Shown here in pieces: positions 11,034 through 24,100 of a stretch of DNA of 64,000 bases (position 1 is its first letter; every line of letters starts with the position of its first letter). The position numbers and the translations under genes are program-made. Under the pieces are notes generated by a model that saw only the letters and a list, made by a program, of their open reading frames with translations, was not told the origin of the DNA and did not search any database. This stretch comes from Omphiscola glabra (lineage: Eukaryota; Mollusca; Gastropoda; Lymnaeidae): assembly GCA_964017045.1 (NCBI GenBank), contig OZ024794.1, positions 34,427,182 to 34,491,181 of the forward strand. The letters are read 5' to 3'.

Positions 11034-11429
11034 CGGCTAATACAAAGTTAAAGGGTTGGGGGGGGGGGGAATTAAATACTAATTTAAAGGGGAGGATGTA
11101 AACCCCCCCCCCCCTCGTTCGATGTGTGTAATGGGAAAATGCCATGGCACATTGAGGCGGCTGTGGAATGTACCAATCTACTGGGGTAATTGTTGTGATG
11201 GATGGGGAGTGTGTAATTAATCCATTGACCAGCGGTGGTAGATCAAAGTTAGTCCTCTGTGGACCCATGCGACATCGAAGTGACACTATTATGCCATACT
11301 GTCACACATGCCGTTGTGTCCGTAGTGAAGCCGTAACTGCGTGGCAACTACTCCAACTGGGTGGGAGTAAAACGTACGACCCGTCACAGTTGGTAGCTAG
11401 CTAGCGGAAATATAGTGTAAAATGACAGT

Positions 11430-11585
11430 ACTTAAAAAAAGTGGGGCTTACTGTGCTAAAAAAAGGGGGGGGGGCGTACTGTACTAAAAAAGGGGGGGCG
11501 TACTGTATTAAAAAGGGGAGGGCGTACTCTACTAAAAAGGGGGGGGGCGTACTGTACTTAAAAAAAAGTGGGGGGGGGGGGCGTC
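11430..11585. repeat. Poly-G-rich minisatellite
   Basis: Five or six irregular units of about 25-33 bp, each with CGTACTGTACT, an A-run and a run of 4-11 G. The G-runs on the plus strand could form quadruplexes. The frames open on both strands here are repeat artefacts. Confidence 0.85.
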
Positions 11586-11639
11586 TTCGTACATCAAATA
11601 TCATTGGTAAGATCCTGGCAGGGAAACAAAAAATGGTCC

Positions 11640-12120
11640 ACTTAAAGTAAAGTCCTCCTTAAGTAAAGTCATCCTTATAAGAAAGCACGGTCAAATAAAA
11701 ATTAAGGTTGCACGCAAAAATGGTGTCCCTTTCTATGCTGTCTAAAAGACATTAAGCTTGGAAGGGGGGGGGGGATTGGACGTCAGACCTGACAATCCTC
11801 CGCTTCTTTCTCAAGCTCGGGACCTCTGGGTGCCGCACCCCCTCTCCCCTGACCCCCAAGAATCCACTTAAAAGTCATTTACGCCCAAGAGTCGTCTGCT
11901 CTGGCTTATGATAAATATGGTTGTTGGTGAATTAGTGCTCAGATTGGGGCAAGGGGGGGGGGGCGTTGGTATTTCTCTCAAGCTCTCACGGGCCAAGATG
12001 GGTAATCGTCGGTCTGTAAGTGAGATGTGTGCGCTAGGGATCCTACTGGTCTTATGTACGGCGTGCACATAATTAGTGTACTGTACATGTACGGACAAAG
12101 TGCACAACATCAATATATGT
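11640..12120. other. No gene seen
   Basis: Contains poly-G runs near 11765 and 11955. No coding or RNA feature recognised. Confidence 0.4.
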
Positions 12121-12137
12121 CGCGTGGGTGCGGAGAC

Positions 12138-12395
12138 GTGCAGCATATATGTCACATGGGACACCTCGTGGCGAGGAAGACAATGTGTCAGGGGTGAGGG
12201 TGCAGGGGGAGACTTTACCTTTGGTCGAGCCTGGGGGGGGGGCGTGAACCCAGGTGGCGTGCAGCATATAGATCACATGGGACACCTCGTGGCGAGGAAG
12301 ACAATGTGTCAGTCGTACGGGTGAGGGTGCAGGGGGGAGACTTTACCTTTGGTGGAGCCCGAGTTGGGGGGGGGGGCGTGAACCCCGGTGACGTG
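12138..12395. repeat. Two-copy tandem duplication, about 125 bp
   Basis: Two head-to-tail copies start at CAGCATATA (12138 and 12260). Both contain CACATGGGACACCTCGTGGC, GACTTTACCTTTGGT and a poly-G run followed by CGTGAACCC. Confidence 0.85.
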
Positions 12396-12819
12396 TCCTG
12401 CTTGTCATTAACCGTGTCAATCTGAGGGCGGTGGTTCACTGCATTGGTAGTCTAGGTCAACATCCTAGATGTTTATGACCACGAAGTTTGTGAGTTCCTT
12501 GCTCTTCCCTGCATCCAGTGGAAGATCACCTGAGAAGTACAAACTTGTATTTCCTGTATTATGTTTTTGTTAGACCAAGGTCTGTCGTATGTGTATGAAC
12601 GTACAATCATAAATCACCTTTGTGCAAATAGTTTATATGTTATTGTAGTTGACCCTGTCACCCAGGTTAAATATCCAGACATTAAAAAAGCAGTGTAATG
12701 ATAATGATTGCCGTCAGCGTCCTGTATGCGAGGTGATCATTTATGTATGACAGTCTTATGTACGTCACAGGTATATGTGCGGCAAAGCCGTGTGCATGTC
12801 TCGGTGATAAAACACACAA

Positions 12820-13028
12820 TTGGGCCACTCCGCGGTTTGGGTTACTCCGCGGTTTGGGCCACTCCGTGGTTTGGGTTACTCCGCGGGTTGGACCACTCCG
12901 CGGTTTGGGTTAATCCGCGGTTTGGGCCACTCCACGGTTTGGGCCACTCCGCGGTTTGGGTTACTCCGCGGTTTGGGCCACTCCGCGGTTTGGGTTACTC
13001 CGCGGTTTGGGTTACTCCGCGGTTTGGG
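12820..13028. repeat. 17-bp minisatellite, about 12 copies
   Basis: Units of CCGCGGTTTGGGCCACT and CCGCGGTTTGGGTTACT in mixed order. It is open in two plus frames, which are artefacts. It is unusually GC- and CpG-rich for the window. Confidence 0.95.
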
Positions 13029-13034
13029 TTTGAA

Positions 13035-16000
13035 TATTGACAGTACTCACTCAGATCTCCCCAAGACTACCATAGATTTGTTGGGCTTTTTGAGTTGTTC
13101 GCTAAATGCAAAGATGGCAAAACAGTAGTCAGCAGCGCGTACGGTCTTGAAGACCCATAGAACAATACTGGCACTGGGAGAATCAAGTTTGTAGTTAAGG
13201 GACCGCGTCATCAGCTGGCATTAGATCTTTATCATAGCAGAACCTGAACTGTTATGTGCATGCAACTTGTCCCATTTAGTACCAGTCAGTACCAGCAAAT
13301 GTGTGCAAATCTTAAACTTCTGCTCACACACAAGTTGACACCTGATGTCAACTGTTGACATCTGATGTCAACTTTTGTGCGCAGGAATTTCAGATGTGTT
13401 CCACTGGAACTTGCTGTCCAATGTTTGTAATAATGATTATCTCAGATTATTTCTAGTCATTTCTTTCCAGACTGGTTGGAATAATGATTATCTCAGCTTA
13501 TTTCTAGTCATTTCTTTCTAGACGATTGAGGTTTGTGTGGACAGTATATTAACACTAGTGTAATATTGAATACACTCCCATAGGGCTACCCAATACCGAG
13601 GCAACTCATAGAGATTTCACCAAGGACTTGACATTTGATAAGTCTCCTAAACTGAAGTTAGCTGTTGTTTTTGTGTGACAGGGCTCGCTGCTGCCCCACA
13701 ACCCAGACCTACTCTTAATATTAATAGAACATTGATACTGAATGTGAGCATTCAATTCTGTCAGAGGAAAAATATAAAGAAATGTTGTTTTTTAAATAAC
13801 AGTCAACAAGTTGGACACATGAGGGGGTGAGGGGGTATCCACCATACTGAAAAGTTTGAGAAGCACTTAACTCAGGGAACTGGTACACACAATCAGCTTA
13901 TTAGAAATCAATAGGAGGAACACTGATGAAATGGTCCTACTATAAATATCTTGAAATGAGTTGTCAGTCTTGTACTGTTTGTCTACCAACAGGTCCTGTG
14001 TGAACACAGAGCATCCCACCTGGCATTTTTGTCTTGTTTGGAAGTGTTTCCATGCTCTGTGTTACAAAAAACAAACAGAGGAACAAGATGGTCAAAGTAC
14101 AGTTGGCCAACAATAAACCACCTTCGTTCACAAAAATAGGATGAAATTATCAAAGGCGTATAAATACATTTCTATTAAATTTCTTACGGACAATAAGAAA
14201 TAAAAAATCTCCACCAATTAGAGAGTGACATGTTAAATATATTTTCCTCATGAATTGAACATAAAATAAACAAGTGTATGTTACATTGGGGCCCCACTCT
14301 TCTTTCTCACCCCTTTTCCTTGAAATGAATATGTATTTATTTATTTATTAGCAAATACAGTGCAGTGTTGAAAAAAGTACAGGAAGGTCAGTTCCCAAGT
14401 GTTTCTGCAGGACTCAAGCCCTGACTGGGCTAAATGTTAAGGGTTTCTGCATAAACAATTCTGAGTAAATATTGATTTCAATGTCAGATCTCCTGTGTGG
14501 GATAAAATTATCTGTTCACTGTGTTGGTCAATTTCTGTGGTCTCATCAAATTTACAAGCTGCCATACTCAAATTTACAAGCTAGTATAACCAAGTTTTTT
14601 TTTACAAGCTGCCATAAGCAAGTTTATAAGCTACTATAACATATATGCCAACCTGTGGGATAAAAAAAACTACAAAAAAAATCTCTCTCTCCTTCCCCCC
14701 CCCCCCCCCCCTTTTCCATGGAAAGTAAATATTTAATATTTTTTTATAACTTTTTCATCATGTTTATCAAAGTTTGGAATTCATGAATAAGAGATAAGTT
14801 GTCTCCCCTTCACTCTGCTCCCATTTAAGCATATTTACATCTTTCATAAATGGAATTATCACATCTTTTAAATAAAACTAGCTAGTTTTAAGTCCAATCT
14901 TTGTCAAATTTTGAGTTTTTGACACTGGTTAATAGCAATTATTTTTTTTTAATGGACATGAAAAATTTGATCAGAATTTAGATTTAATGAGACATAATTT
15001 TCTGTCTATTTATGCTAGCCTAGTAATACAGATTCCTGTATTTAAATTAAAAAAGTAAAATAATGCTCTTCTAATTTGACAAAGTAGTTACTACCGTACC
15101 ATGCTGTCTTAGTATTAATGAATGATCTGCCTGCCGATGGTCAGCTTGGTCATTTTGAATGGACAAATAAAATTTAAGCTTCTTGTTTACCTACGTTGAA
15201 TTTATTGGACCACCAGTTGTTAGATTTTCAAAATCCATTGAAAAACGGTACAAATATCTCTATGGCCACACAACTTGGAAAACGTAAAAAAAAATTGTAC
15301 AAAACCCATGCAGATTGGTATGTATGAACTATAACCAAGTTTACAATATACTATCATCAACTATCTATACTTCTGACCTCAAAATAAAATATTTTAGATG
15401 CTTTAAAAATCCAATAAGCTTTTAAAAAAAAAAATTAACTTGACCATAAATCTTGAGCCTTTTGACAGTGAGCTTTCCTGTAGCATGAGTTGTCACCCTG
15501 CATGAGTCTCCTTACTTACTTAATAACAGGCCAGCTTCATGCTGGCAGGTAAAAAAAATGTTTAAAAAATACTTTACTCTTCCCATGCTACTAATTATTA
15601 ATCAAGGGCTCGGTGGACATCTTGCATCAGTTTATGATGGACTTTTCAAAACTAGGACAGTCCCATCCTCTTTAATATGACTTTATCCGATAGTGAACTG
15701 TGCAACCAAATTTACAAGCTTCTGTAACCAAATTTACAAACCCAAAATGGCTGCTCTGGTGATAACATGGTGTTGAGGCATGTGTCCAAGTATATAGTAA
15801 CCAGATCCAACACTAGCCTGGAGGCATGGGGCAACTAACTGAGAACCCTTAGTATCATCATGTGAAGCTTGGGGCTCTATGAAATTTATTGTTCTACATT
15901 GGATTATACTCACAGGCATAATTATAAGTGTGTTCTAACTGGCAGGTGGATTCAGACAAAATAAGGGTTCTGGGGATTTATTGCAGGGGTACTTGAGGGA

Positions 16001-18110
16001 CAGGGTGCTAATCTTTTGGTTGATATGAGGGATTGAGTGCTACTCTGTCAATTTGTGAGGGAGTTAGTGCTAATCAAATGAGAGAATTTATGGAGTGGGT
16101 GCATCCTTAAATTGTCTTAAGATGACATTTACCATCTTCAATGGTAACTCGCCATGAATAAAGATATAAAGACATGCCTCCTCATTGTTTGACCTAGCGT
16201 GCAACTGATTTTCTGTCTCAGCAGAGAAGTTAAGGGACTGGACAGGATCAGATTTCATTGAACAAAAAACTTCTCCCAGAGCCCTCATCCCAACTGCACA
16301 GAAACCAAAGCCCAAAGATCGTGGCCGGCCATCGTCAAAAAAGTCCAAGAGGCCTCCCGTTGAACATAAAAGTACTTTGTTTCTTGTTTAACAACTGGAA
16401 CAGCAACTTTTCCATATGACATTTTACCATCATTGCTTTTCTGTCTGTTTTTTTTTCTTCTCTGGCATGTTTTTTGGTCTGTGTGTGTGGATGGCATTCA
16501 TCTATCTCCTCGGGCATGGGTTTCTGTGAATGTTGATATGAGTCTTGTTTTTTTTTCTACAGATTTCAGCACTTAATCATGTTTTAAACAGTTTATTTTA
16601 CATAGCTTTTCATATTTTTGAAGTATATTCTATGTATGAAGCTTCTGGTTGCAAGGCTAAAGGGTACGCTCATCAAACTGAGATCCAAAGGTCTCTTAAC
16701 TTATAAATCTTTAAGCTTATCTGAGATCCAAAGGTCTCTAAACTTCTAAATCTTTAAGCTCATAAAACTGAAATCCCAAAGTCTCTTAACTTCTAAATCT
16801 CTAAACTCATCAAACTGAGATCCAATGGTCTCCAAACTTCTAAATCTTTAAATATTTTACTCAATTTAATATCAGTGAAATCCACAATGAAACAAATTAA
16901 AGGAAATAAAAGATCTGAAATAAGGATCCACATTTCTTTTTCCCTAAAGGCTTTTCATAATTTGTCTATAATGTTGCTTTTACATATTTTGTCTGTAATC
17001 TACATTCGGTATGACTGGAGACATTGAAGAGTTTGGAAATGCTTGTTATTGCTTGTTTTCACATTATTATCTCAAGCTGCATCAATAACTTTACACAAAT
17101 TATCATACATTTTTATTTTGTAGCAGTGGTTAATAATATTCATCCATCTGTTTCATAGGAAAACTTTATACCTGCAACTGAATATTATGCCCACAAACAG
17201 AGACACAATACTTAATACTTGAAAAAATCTTGAATGATATCAATCTTTCCATACAATTGAGATAAATTACATGTAGCTTGTGTTTAGTTTAACAGTATTG
17301 ATCTACCAATGGGCCCTGCCTCTATGCAAAGTGTTGTGTTGAAATCAATAGATAGTGTGCAGTTTAAAAGATATGTTTCGTTTAAATTTGTATTACCTGT
17401 AGGGAAATAAGCTTGGCTCAGACTGCATGAGTTAACTGACTCAAGTCTCTTGACTATATTCACTTTTAAGTTCAGCTGCTTCTCCTATTCATTTTTACTT
17501 AAACAGTTTTATTTATCGTGCAATTAGCTAACTGCAGATTTATTTTGCTTTAATTTGAACGGCTGTAACTGGTATCATATAATATTGGATGAATTAATAC
17601 ATTTTTATTTCATTTCCAACACTAATGTATTTTTTGTAACCAAAGTCCAGGAAAAGGTGTATTTAAAATCTTTGTTGCTTGTTAATAAATATTTCTTAAA
17701 ATATTGTCCTCAAATTATATTATTTCGTCAGAATCTTTAAATTTAACCAAAAAAATGTAGTATGGGAAATGTACATTAAAAGCAATATTCCAAAAGTATA
17801 GCCATTGTATTGAGCTTTTACTTTAAAATAAACAATGTGACTATCTTCTTACTTGCGTGCTTGAGGTGTTTTGTCAAGAACTACTCACTGTTAAGTTTCA
17901 CGCTGTCTCATTTTGACCCTGAGTCTTAGGTTCAACTACTTGTGCTTTATTTCATTAACTTAAGAAATAGATTATCTTTTCAATTAAACTGCAGTCATGA
18001 CATAAAAGTCATTGGTAATATTTCATCTCAGATCTTGATTTGTTGCCCAAAATACCATTTAATTGATCTCTAGTCAATTCTGTCGCTTTTTTTTTTACTC
18101 TTGATGATTT
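13035..18110. other. Gene-free region upstream of the recognised GALNT exons
   Basis: About 5 kb of AT-rich sequence with small duplications (13429-13523, 51-bp period; 14535-14632, TTTACAAGCT repeats; 16678-16851, about 46-bp period). The first GALNT exon found begins at 18121 in mid-codon, so this is at least partly an intron or the 5' region of that gene. I could not find the missing anchor exon here. Minus-strand frames at 16088-16517 show no recognisable domain. Confidence 0.4.
16678..16851. repeat. About 46-bp minisatellite, 4 copies
   Basis: Four diverged units each contain GATCCAAAGGTCTC or a close variant, then TAACTTCTAAATCTTTAAGC. Confidence 0.75.
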
Positions 18111-18120
18111 CACTTGACAG

Positions 18121-21100
18121 GACTATTACCTGGGAGTCAAACACTGGGTCCGGGTGATGGGGGCAAGCCCGTTAAAGTCCCCTCAGAGAGGGAAGCTGAA
18201 GCCAAGGACACGTTTAAAATCAACCAGTTTAACCTGGTGGCCAGCGACATGATGGCCCTTAACAGGACTTTACCAGATTACCGCATGGATGAGTAAGTAT
18301 ATTGGGGGGGGGGGGGGGAAGCGCGTCATCAGATGAAAAAACATACAACTTCAGAGTTATATTGTCTGTTAGATCCATAACTTGATGACAATAAGCAATC
18401 ATGGTCTAACTATTGCCGCCTAAGTATTTAAATATTTCTTTCAGATGCAAACGTAAGAAGTACCCCCCTATCAAGTCACTACCTAAGACAAGTATCGTTA
18501 TAGTCTTTCACAACGAGGCCTGGAGCACCCTCCTACGCACAGTCCATAGCATTATAGACAGGTCTCCACCTGAACTACTGGAGGAAATATTGCTGGTAGA
18601 TGATGCCAGTGAAAAGGGTGAGGGTCATCTTGATATTTTTAACAACTTTTTACATTAGTTGAAACTGCTGTGCAATGTGCCGTGCAATGTGCTGTGGTAC
18701 AGAAAATCTGGATAGTAAAAACTTAAACCTTTGTAAGAGATACACAATGAGTGAAGTATGTTTGGCGTGTTAGAAATTATGACATTGACCATTAATGTTT
18801 CCCCATATGTGTGGTAAAACCATCAGCTCATACTCATATATATGCTGTTGTTTCCCTGACAGAACACCTTGGAAAGAAGTTAGAAGATTATGTAGCTAAA
18901 CTTCCAGTTTCAGTTCAGGTTATACGAACAGGGTCAAGAGTGGGATTAATACGAGCTAGATTAAAAGGTTAGTATTATAGCCTGTGTGTTGACCTAATTT
19001 TGTTTCAAGGTAGAGTTCAAGCGTCCACCACATCTCTCCCCTTTATTTTATTTTTTCATACTGGCGTCACTGATTAAATGTCAAGCGCTGCACTATTGCC
19101 CACCCGTCCCTTGATTGGGAAGAGGTTTTTCTAATTTGTTCTCAGGAATGCTATCAGGTGATACAATTTGTAGAATTTCTTTTCTGGAGGGCTCTAACTC
19201 CCTCCCTTTAAATAAGCCGACAACTTTACAAGCTGGAAGAGATTTTGCTGGATTACCTAAAGTCATATATGAGATTTAATATATTTATAGGAGCCTTACA
19301 AGATTGTACTCTTGTGTGTGTATATTAATATTTGTATTTTTCAATGATCGTACTTTTCCCACTTGTTGTGCTTTGAGTTTATATGGTTTTTATTTCTGTA
19401 TATTTCATTATGTATTTTTATATATGTTTTTATGAAATTTGTTCTGTGCTGTTAGTAAAAAAATAAATTGAGCTGCATTGCGTGAAAGTTTTTTTTTTTT
19501 TTTTGACACCCTTCCATTATTAAAATATGCGGTCATAAATATGTCTTTAAATTAAGAAATTCCTGTCCAACTGATTACAAGTTGAGTCATAAACTTAACA
19601 TAACACATAAAACACAGGAATGTCACTCTTACTGATCAGACCCACTCCCTCCTATTATGCCTACAAGTAAAGTAGGAGCCAGAATGATCAATAAACCCAC
19701 TTAAAATATAGAAGAAGAAATGTGTATGAGACACATTCTATGTCAATTTGTTTATATATGAATCATAGATGAATCCTTTGTTTGTCCAATTTTTTTATAT
19801 GTGTTATGTTTGTTTATACATAGATGCATTCAATGTCTGTATATATGTGTTGACAACAAAGTTCAATGGGGATTGTTACATGTGTGCCCTGTGAATAGAG
19901 CACAATAAAAAGATCAGTGGTCAAATTTAGGGTTATATTGTTTCTGCCACTGAGGTTGCTGATCACAGATATGGCTACTCTTACAATTTTGGCCTATGGT
20001 GTATGATTTTGAGATGTCTTTTAGGATTGTAAGCTGAGACCTGTCAGAAGTACCATTTTAAGAGACTGTGTTTGAAAAGATATATTCCAGTAATTTTTCA
20101 CATTAAAAATAAAATAATTTCGGTAGTTAGTTTTAGCTCTTTTCATCATCCAGCGGTGAGTGGACCCAGAAATTCTATTGGCTGTGCACCAACCATAATT
20201 ATATTGTCAGGAAAATTAACAGGAAAATTGGGGTTGTGTGATGTTGACTTGCGGCTGGAGCGTATGGGTGTGCATGGGAGGGGCAGGGGGAGCCTAAATA
20301 TTTTTAAAGGCTGTAAAACTACACCGTCTTGTTTCATAATGAGGTTGATGATCGTCATATTGCATTTTTACAATGAGCTGGCTAAAAACAGCAATAGTAA
20401 TATTAGTGTAGTCACCTTAGTGACACATTAAGCCAACATTTTCTTTTGTTAGCCCTGGGCTGTAAAAGCATTCTTGACTGCTCTGCCAGCAGCGTTAGAT
20501 ATTGACATTTCTTATAAGATCTAGAAAGCAGCTGTACAATTTTAATACCCCAGTTTGTTTCCAAAACGCCTCTTACCTTCTCCTAATACAGCCTGTGATA
20601 GTTATTATACTGTAATATTTTAATGGAAAATAAAATCAAGCTTCTAGACTTAATGTACAGGTGGCAAACCCGCAGCCCGCCACATTAAATATTGTGGCCC
20701 ACCGGATTTATCCCAAATGTACTTATTTCTTTATTCTGCAATTATTTTCTATATTGGCTTAAACCCGCATTTGAAATTTATATACATCACTTTCTTGGGA
20801 CAGTATGCGCTATTTCAGTGTACCCACCCCCTTTTTGGATTGATTTTTAAAATAAATCTTAAATAAAAATTGTAAATACTTTGACTATTTAGCAAATACT
20901 AAAGTTAAAGGATTCATATAAACACAGCTGGTAAAGGGAACCTAATGTTTCTCAAGCATTTATTCAGTTGTTCTCCGCTTCATTTAGGATGATGCCAAAA
21001 CTATATTTAGGTATGAGCGATTTCCACTCCCCCACCCCATCCAAGTCATCTACTTGAGGAAAGTGACCTTTAGTTGGGTAATAGTTATTGTATACATTCA

Positions 21101-24100
21101 GTGGTGTAGCTAGGGTTAGTGACAATTGACCTGATAATTTTTCAACCCCCTTTAAATGAAAAAACTGCAGTTGTCCAAAAATGCTCCTCCGTGTAGAGAA
21201 AAAAGTGTCGCAATATACTATATACTAAAACAAAACAATGCGTTTAAAAGGAAATTTGAAGTAAAATTTTAACGTGTGAACTAAAAAAAAGATTCTATCA
21301 AATTTCAGTCGATCAATTTTCCATCTACGAAATTTCTTTCAAACAAATTTCCGGATAAGCAACAGCATACATAATATTGTATGTTTATTCACTATCATTA
21401 AAGGTTATTCTACAAGTTTGAAATGCTAAAGTACTATTCTGAAACGATTTTGCACTATTTTTTTAGTTCCAGTGTAATCGGGTCTGCAGCCAGCTTAAAC
21501 ATGAAACCATTGAGGTTTCCTGAGATACTCCATGCTGACAGCTCATCTTAAAGCTGTCAAATTTTTTTTTTTTAATCTGCTTGAAACACACACACAAATA
21601 TGATCACATAGTTAAAACCTATGGAAGAGGCCAACCTCCTAAAACCTTTTTTTTTAAAAAATTTTTTAAATTGATTTTCTTTCAATATAAGGGGCAAGAC
21701 TGCAAGCACTCTAATGCCACTGATGCCCTCACCGCGCGCGTCTGAGAAGAGTTGCTCTATTAACCGGTCTCTTATATTTTTGATGGGCTGTCATTGCTCT
21801 ATCAGAGTTGTGTTACTAGGTGCTTAATGTTGTCATCCTTGTTGACTCTTGTCCACACACCAAGAGCTCTTAAGCTGACCCCTTGGTTGTCAAGACTCGA
21901 CTCTATCAGAGTTGTGTTACTAGGTGCTTAATGTTGTCATCCTTGTTGACTCTTGTCCACACACCAAGAGCTCTTAAGCTGACCCCTGGGTTGTCAAGAC
22001 TCGACTCTATCAGAGTTGTGTTACTAGGTGCTTAATGTTGTCATCCTTGTTGACTCTTGTCCACACACCAAGAGCTCTTAAGCTGACCCCTTGGGTATTG
22101 AAACAATAAACATAACATGTTTTAAATCTGCACTGTAGGATTAATCTGTCCCCTGGGTTGTCAAGACTCGACTCTGTGGTGGGGATTTTTATTGAGATGA
22201 TCAGTTTGAGTTATTGATTCAAGAGGAAAACATTTAGATGTTCAAATATCCAGTTGAACTGGGAGACCATCAAAGCCATGAAATCTGAGAATAACATTTA
22301 AAGAATAGTCCTAAGTCACTAACAATGCAGTTTAATGCGTTTTAACTGTTTATATAATTAGTTTAACTTTACCAATCTCCTGTGCACAGAAACCTACCAA
22401 CCCATGTCCATAGAAAGATTTCTGAACCCAGTCTATTGGAAAATTACCAACCCATGTCCATAGAAAGATTTCTGAACCCAGTCTATTGGAAAATTACCAA
22501 CCCATGTCCATAGAAAGATTTCTGAACCCAGTCTATTGGAAAATTACCAACCCATGTCCATAGAAAGATTTCTGAACCCAGTCTATTGGAAAATTACCAA
22601 CCCATGTCCATAGAAAGATTTCTGAACCCAGTCTATTGGAAAATTACCAACCCGTGTCCATAGAAAGATTTCTGAACCCAGTCTATTGGAAAATTACCAA
22701 CCCATATCCATAGAAAGATTTCTGAACCCAGTCTATTGGAAAATTACCCATCCATGTCCATAGAAAGAAATTACCCTCAGCTCAAAGATGGCAGACCAAC
22801 CTGTGCTTCACCTAATGTTAATTGTCTATTTCATCCAGGTGCTCAGATATCTAAAGGTCAGGTCATCACATTTCTTGATGCCCACTGTGAGTGTACACAG
22901 GGTTGGCTAGAGCCACTGCTCTCTGAGATACACAATGACAGGTGAGCTTTGTGAGTGTACACAGGGTTGGCTAGAGCCACTGCTCTCTGAGATACACAAT
23001 GACAGGTGAGCTTTGTGAGTGTACACAGGGTTGGCTAGAGCCACTGCTCTCTGAGATACACAATGACAGGTGAGCTTTGTGAGTGTACACAGGGTTGGCT
23101 AGAGCCACTGCTCTCTGAGATACACAATGACAGGTGAGCTTTGGTGTGATGGCTAAAACAGAGATGACCAATGCAAGGTCAGTTTCATCCTTATCATTTA
23201 AGTGTAGCCTCGACACAGGTGGGCGTAGTATGTCGTAAGAGTAGCATTGACACAGGTGGGGTACCTCATGATGTAATTGTAGTGTTGACACAGCTGGGCT
23301 ACCCTATGATGTAAGTGTAGTGTGCCACAGGTGGGCTACCTTATGTTATAAGTGTAGTGTAGACACAGGTGGGCTAATTATACCACAATATTTTTTTCTA
23401 AGGCCCAGTATTTTTGTCAAGTGTTTAATTATATACGTTTATCAAGTTTTGACACGGCCAACTATGCATATATGTTCTATGTCCTCAGGACATCCGTCGT
23501 GTGCCCTATCATTGATGTCATCAGCGATGACACATTTGAATACATAACTGGATCCGACATGACATGGGGCGGATTTAACTGGAAACTCAATTTTCGATGG
23601 TATCAAGTTCCACAGAGGGAGCTGGATAGAAGGGCAGGGGATCGCAGTCAGCCCACAAGGTCAGTTGCTCGACATGATTCACATGATACTGAAGCTTTAT
23701 CAAACTTAAAGCTAGAATTCTAGTTGGCCAGCCTCTCTTGGGTTATCAAAGTAATCATCTTATTGAAATAGAAATGATAATACAATTTTGAAATCACAAA
23801 CTTGATGAATTAGGAGTGGGTTAAAAGGGTTAAAAACAATATATTTGGTGACGGAAGGCTATTTGAAATAGTAATACTAGAAACTAATGCAAAAATCTCA
23901 AAAAGATTACCTAGTGAATAAACGCTGTGTACCTTTATGCTCCTGCTCTGACACAAACTATTATTTTGAATCTGTCATTATGTATTGTATATGTTCACAG
24001 GACTCCAACCATGGCTGGTGGCTTATTTGCCATTGACAGGGCCTATTTTTATGAGATGGGGTCATATGATGAAGGCATGGACATCTGGGGTGGAGAGAAC

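Noticed and set aside
11441..11650. Frames through the poly-G repeat
   Set aside because: Coding potential is due to the repeat; composition is implausible for a protein.
12708..13128. Two overlapping plus frames rich in RFGPLRGL
   Set aside because: The 17-bp minisatellite read in two frames.
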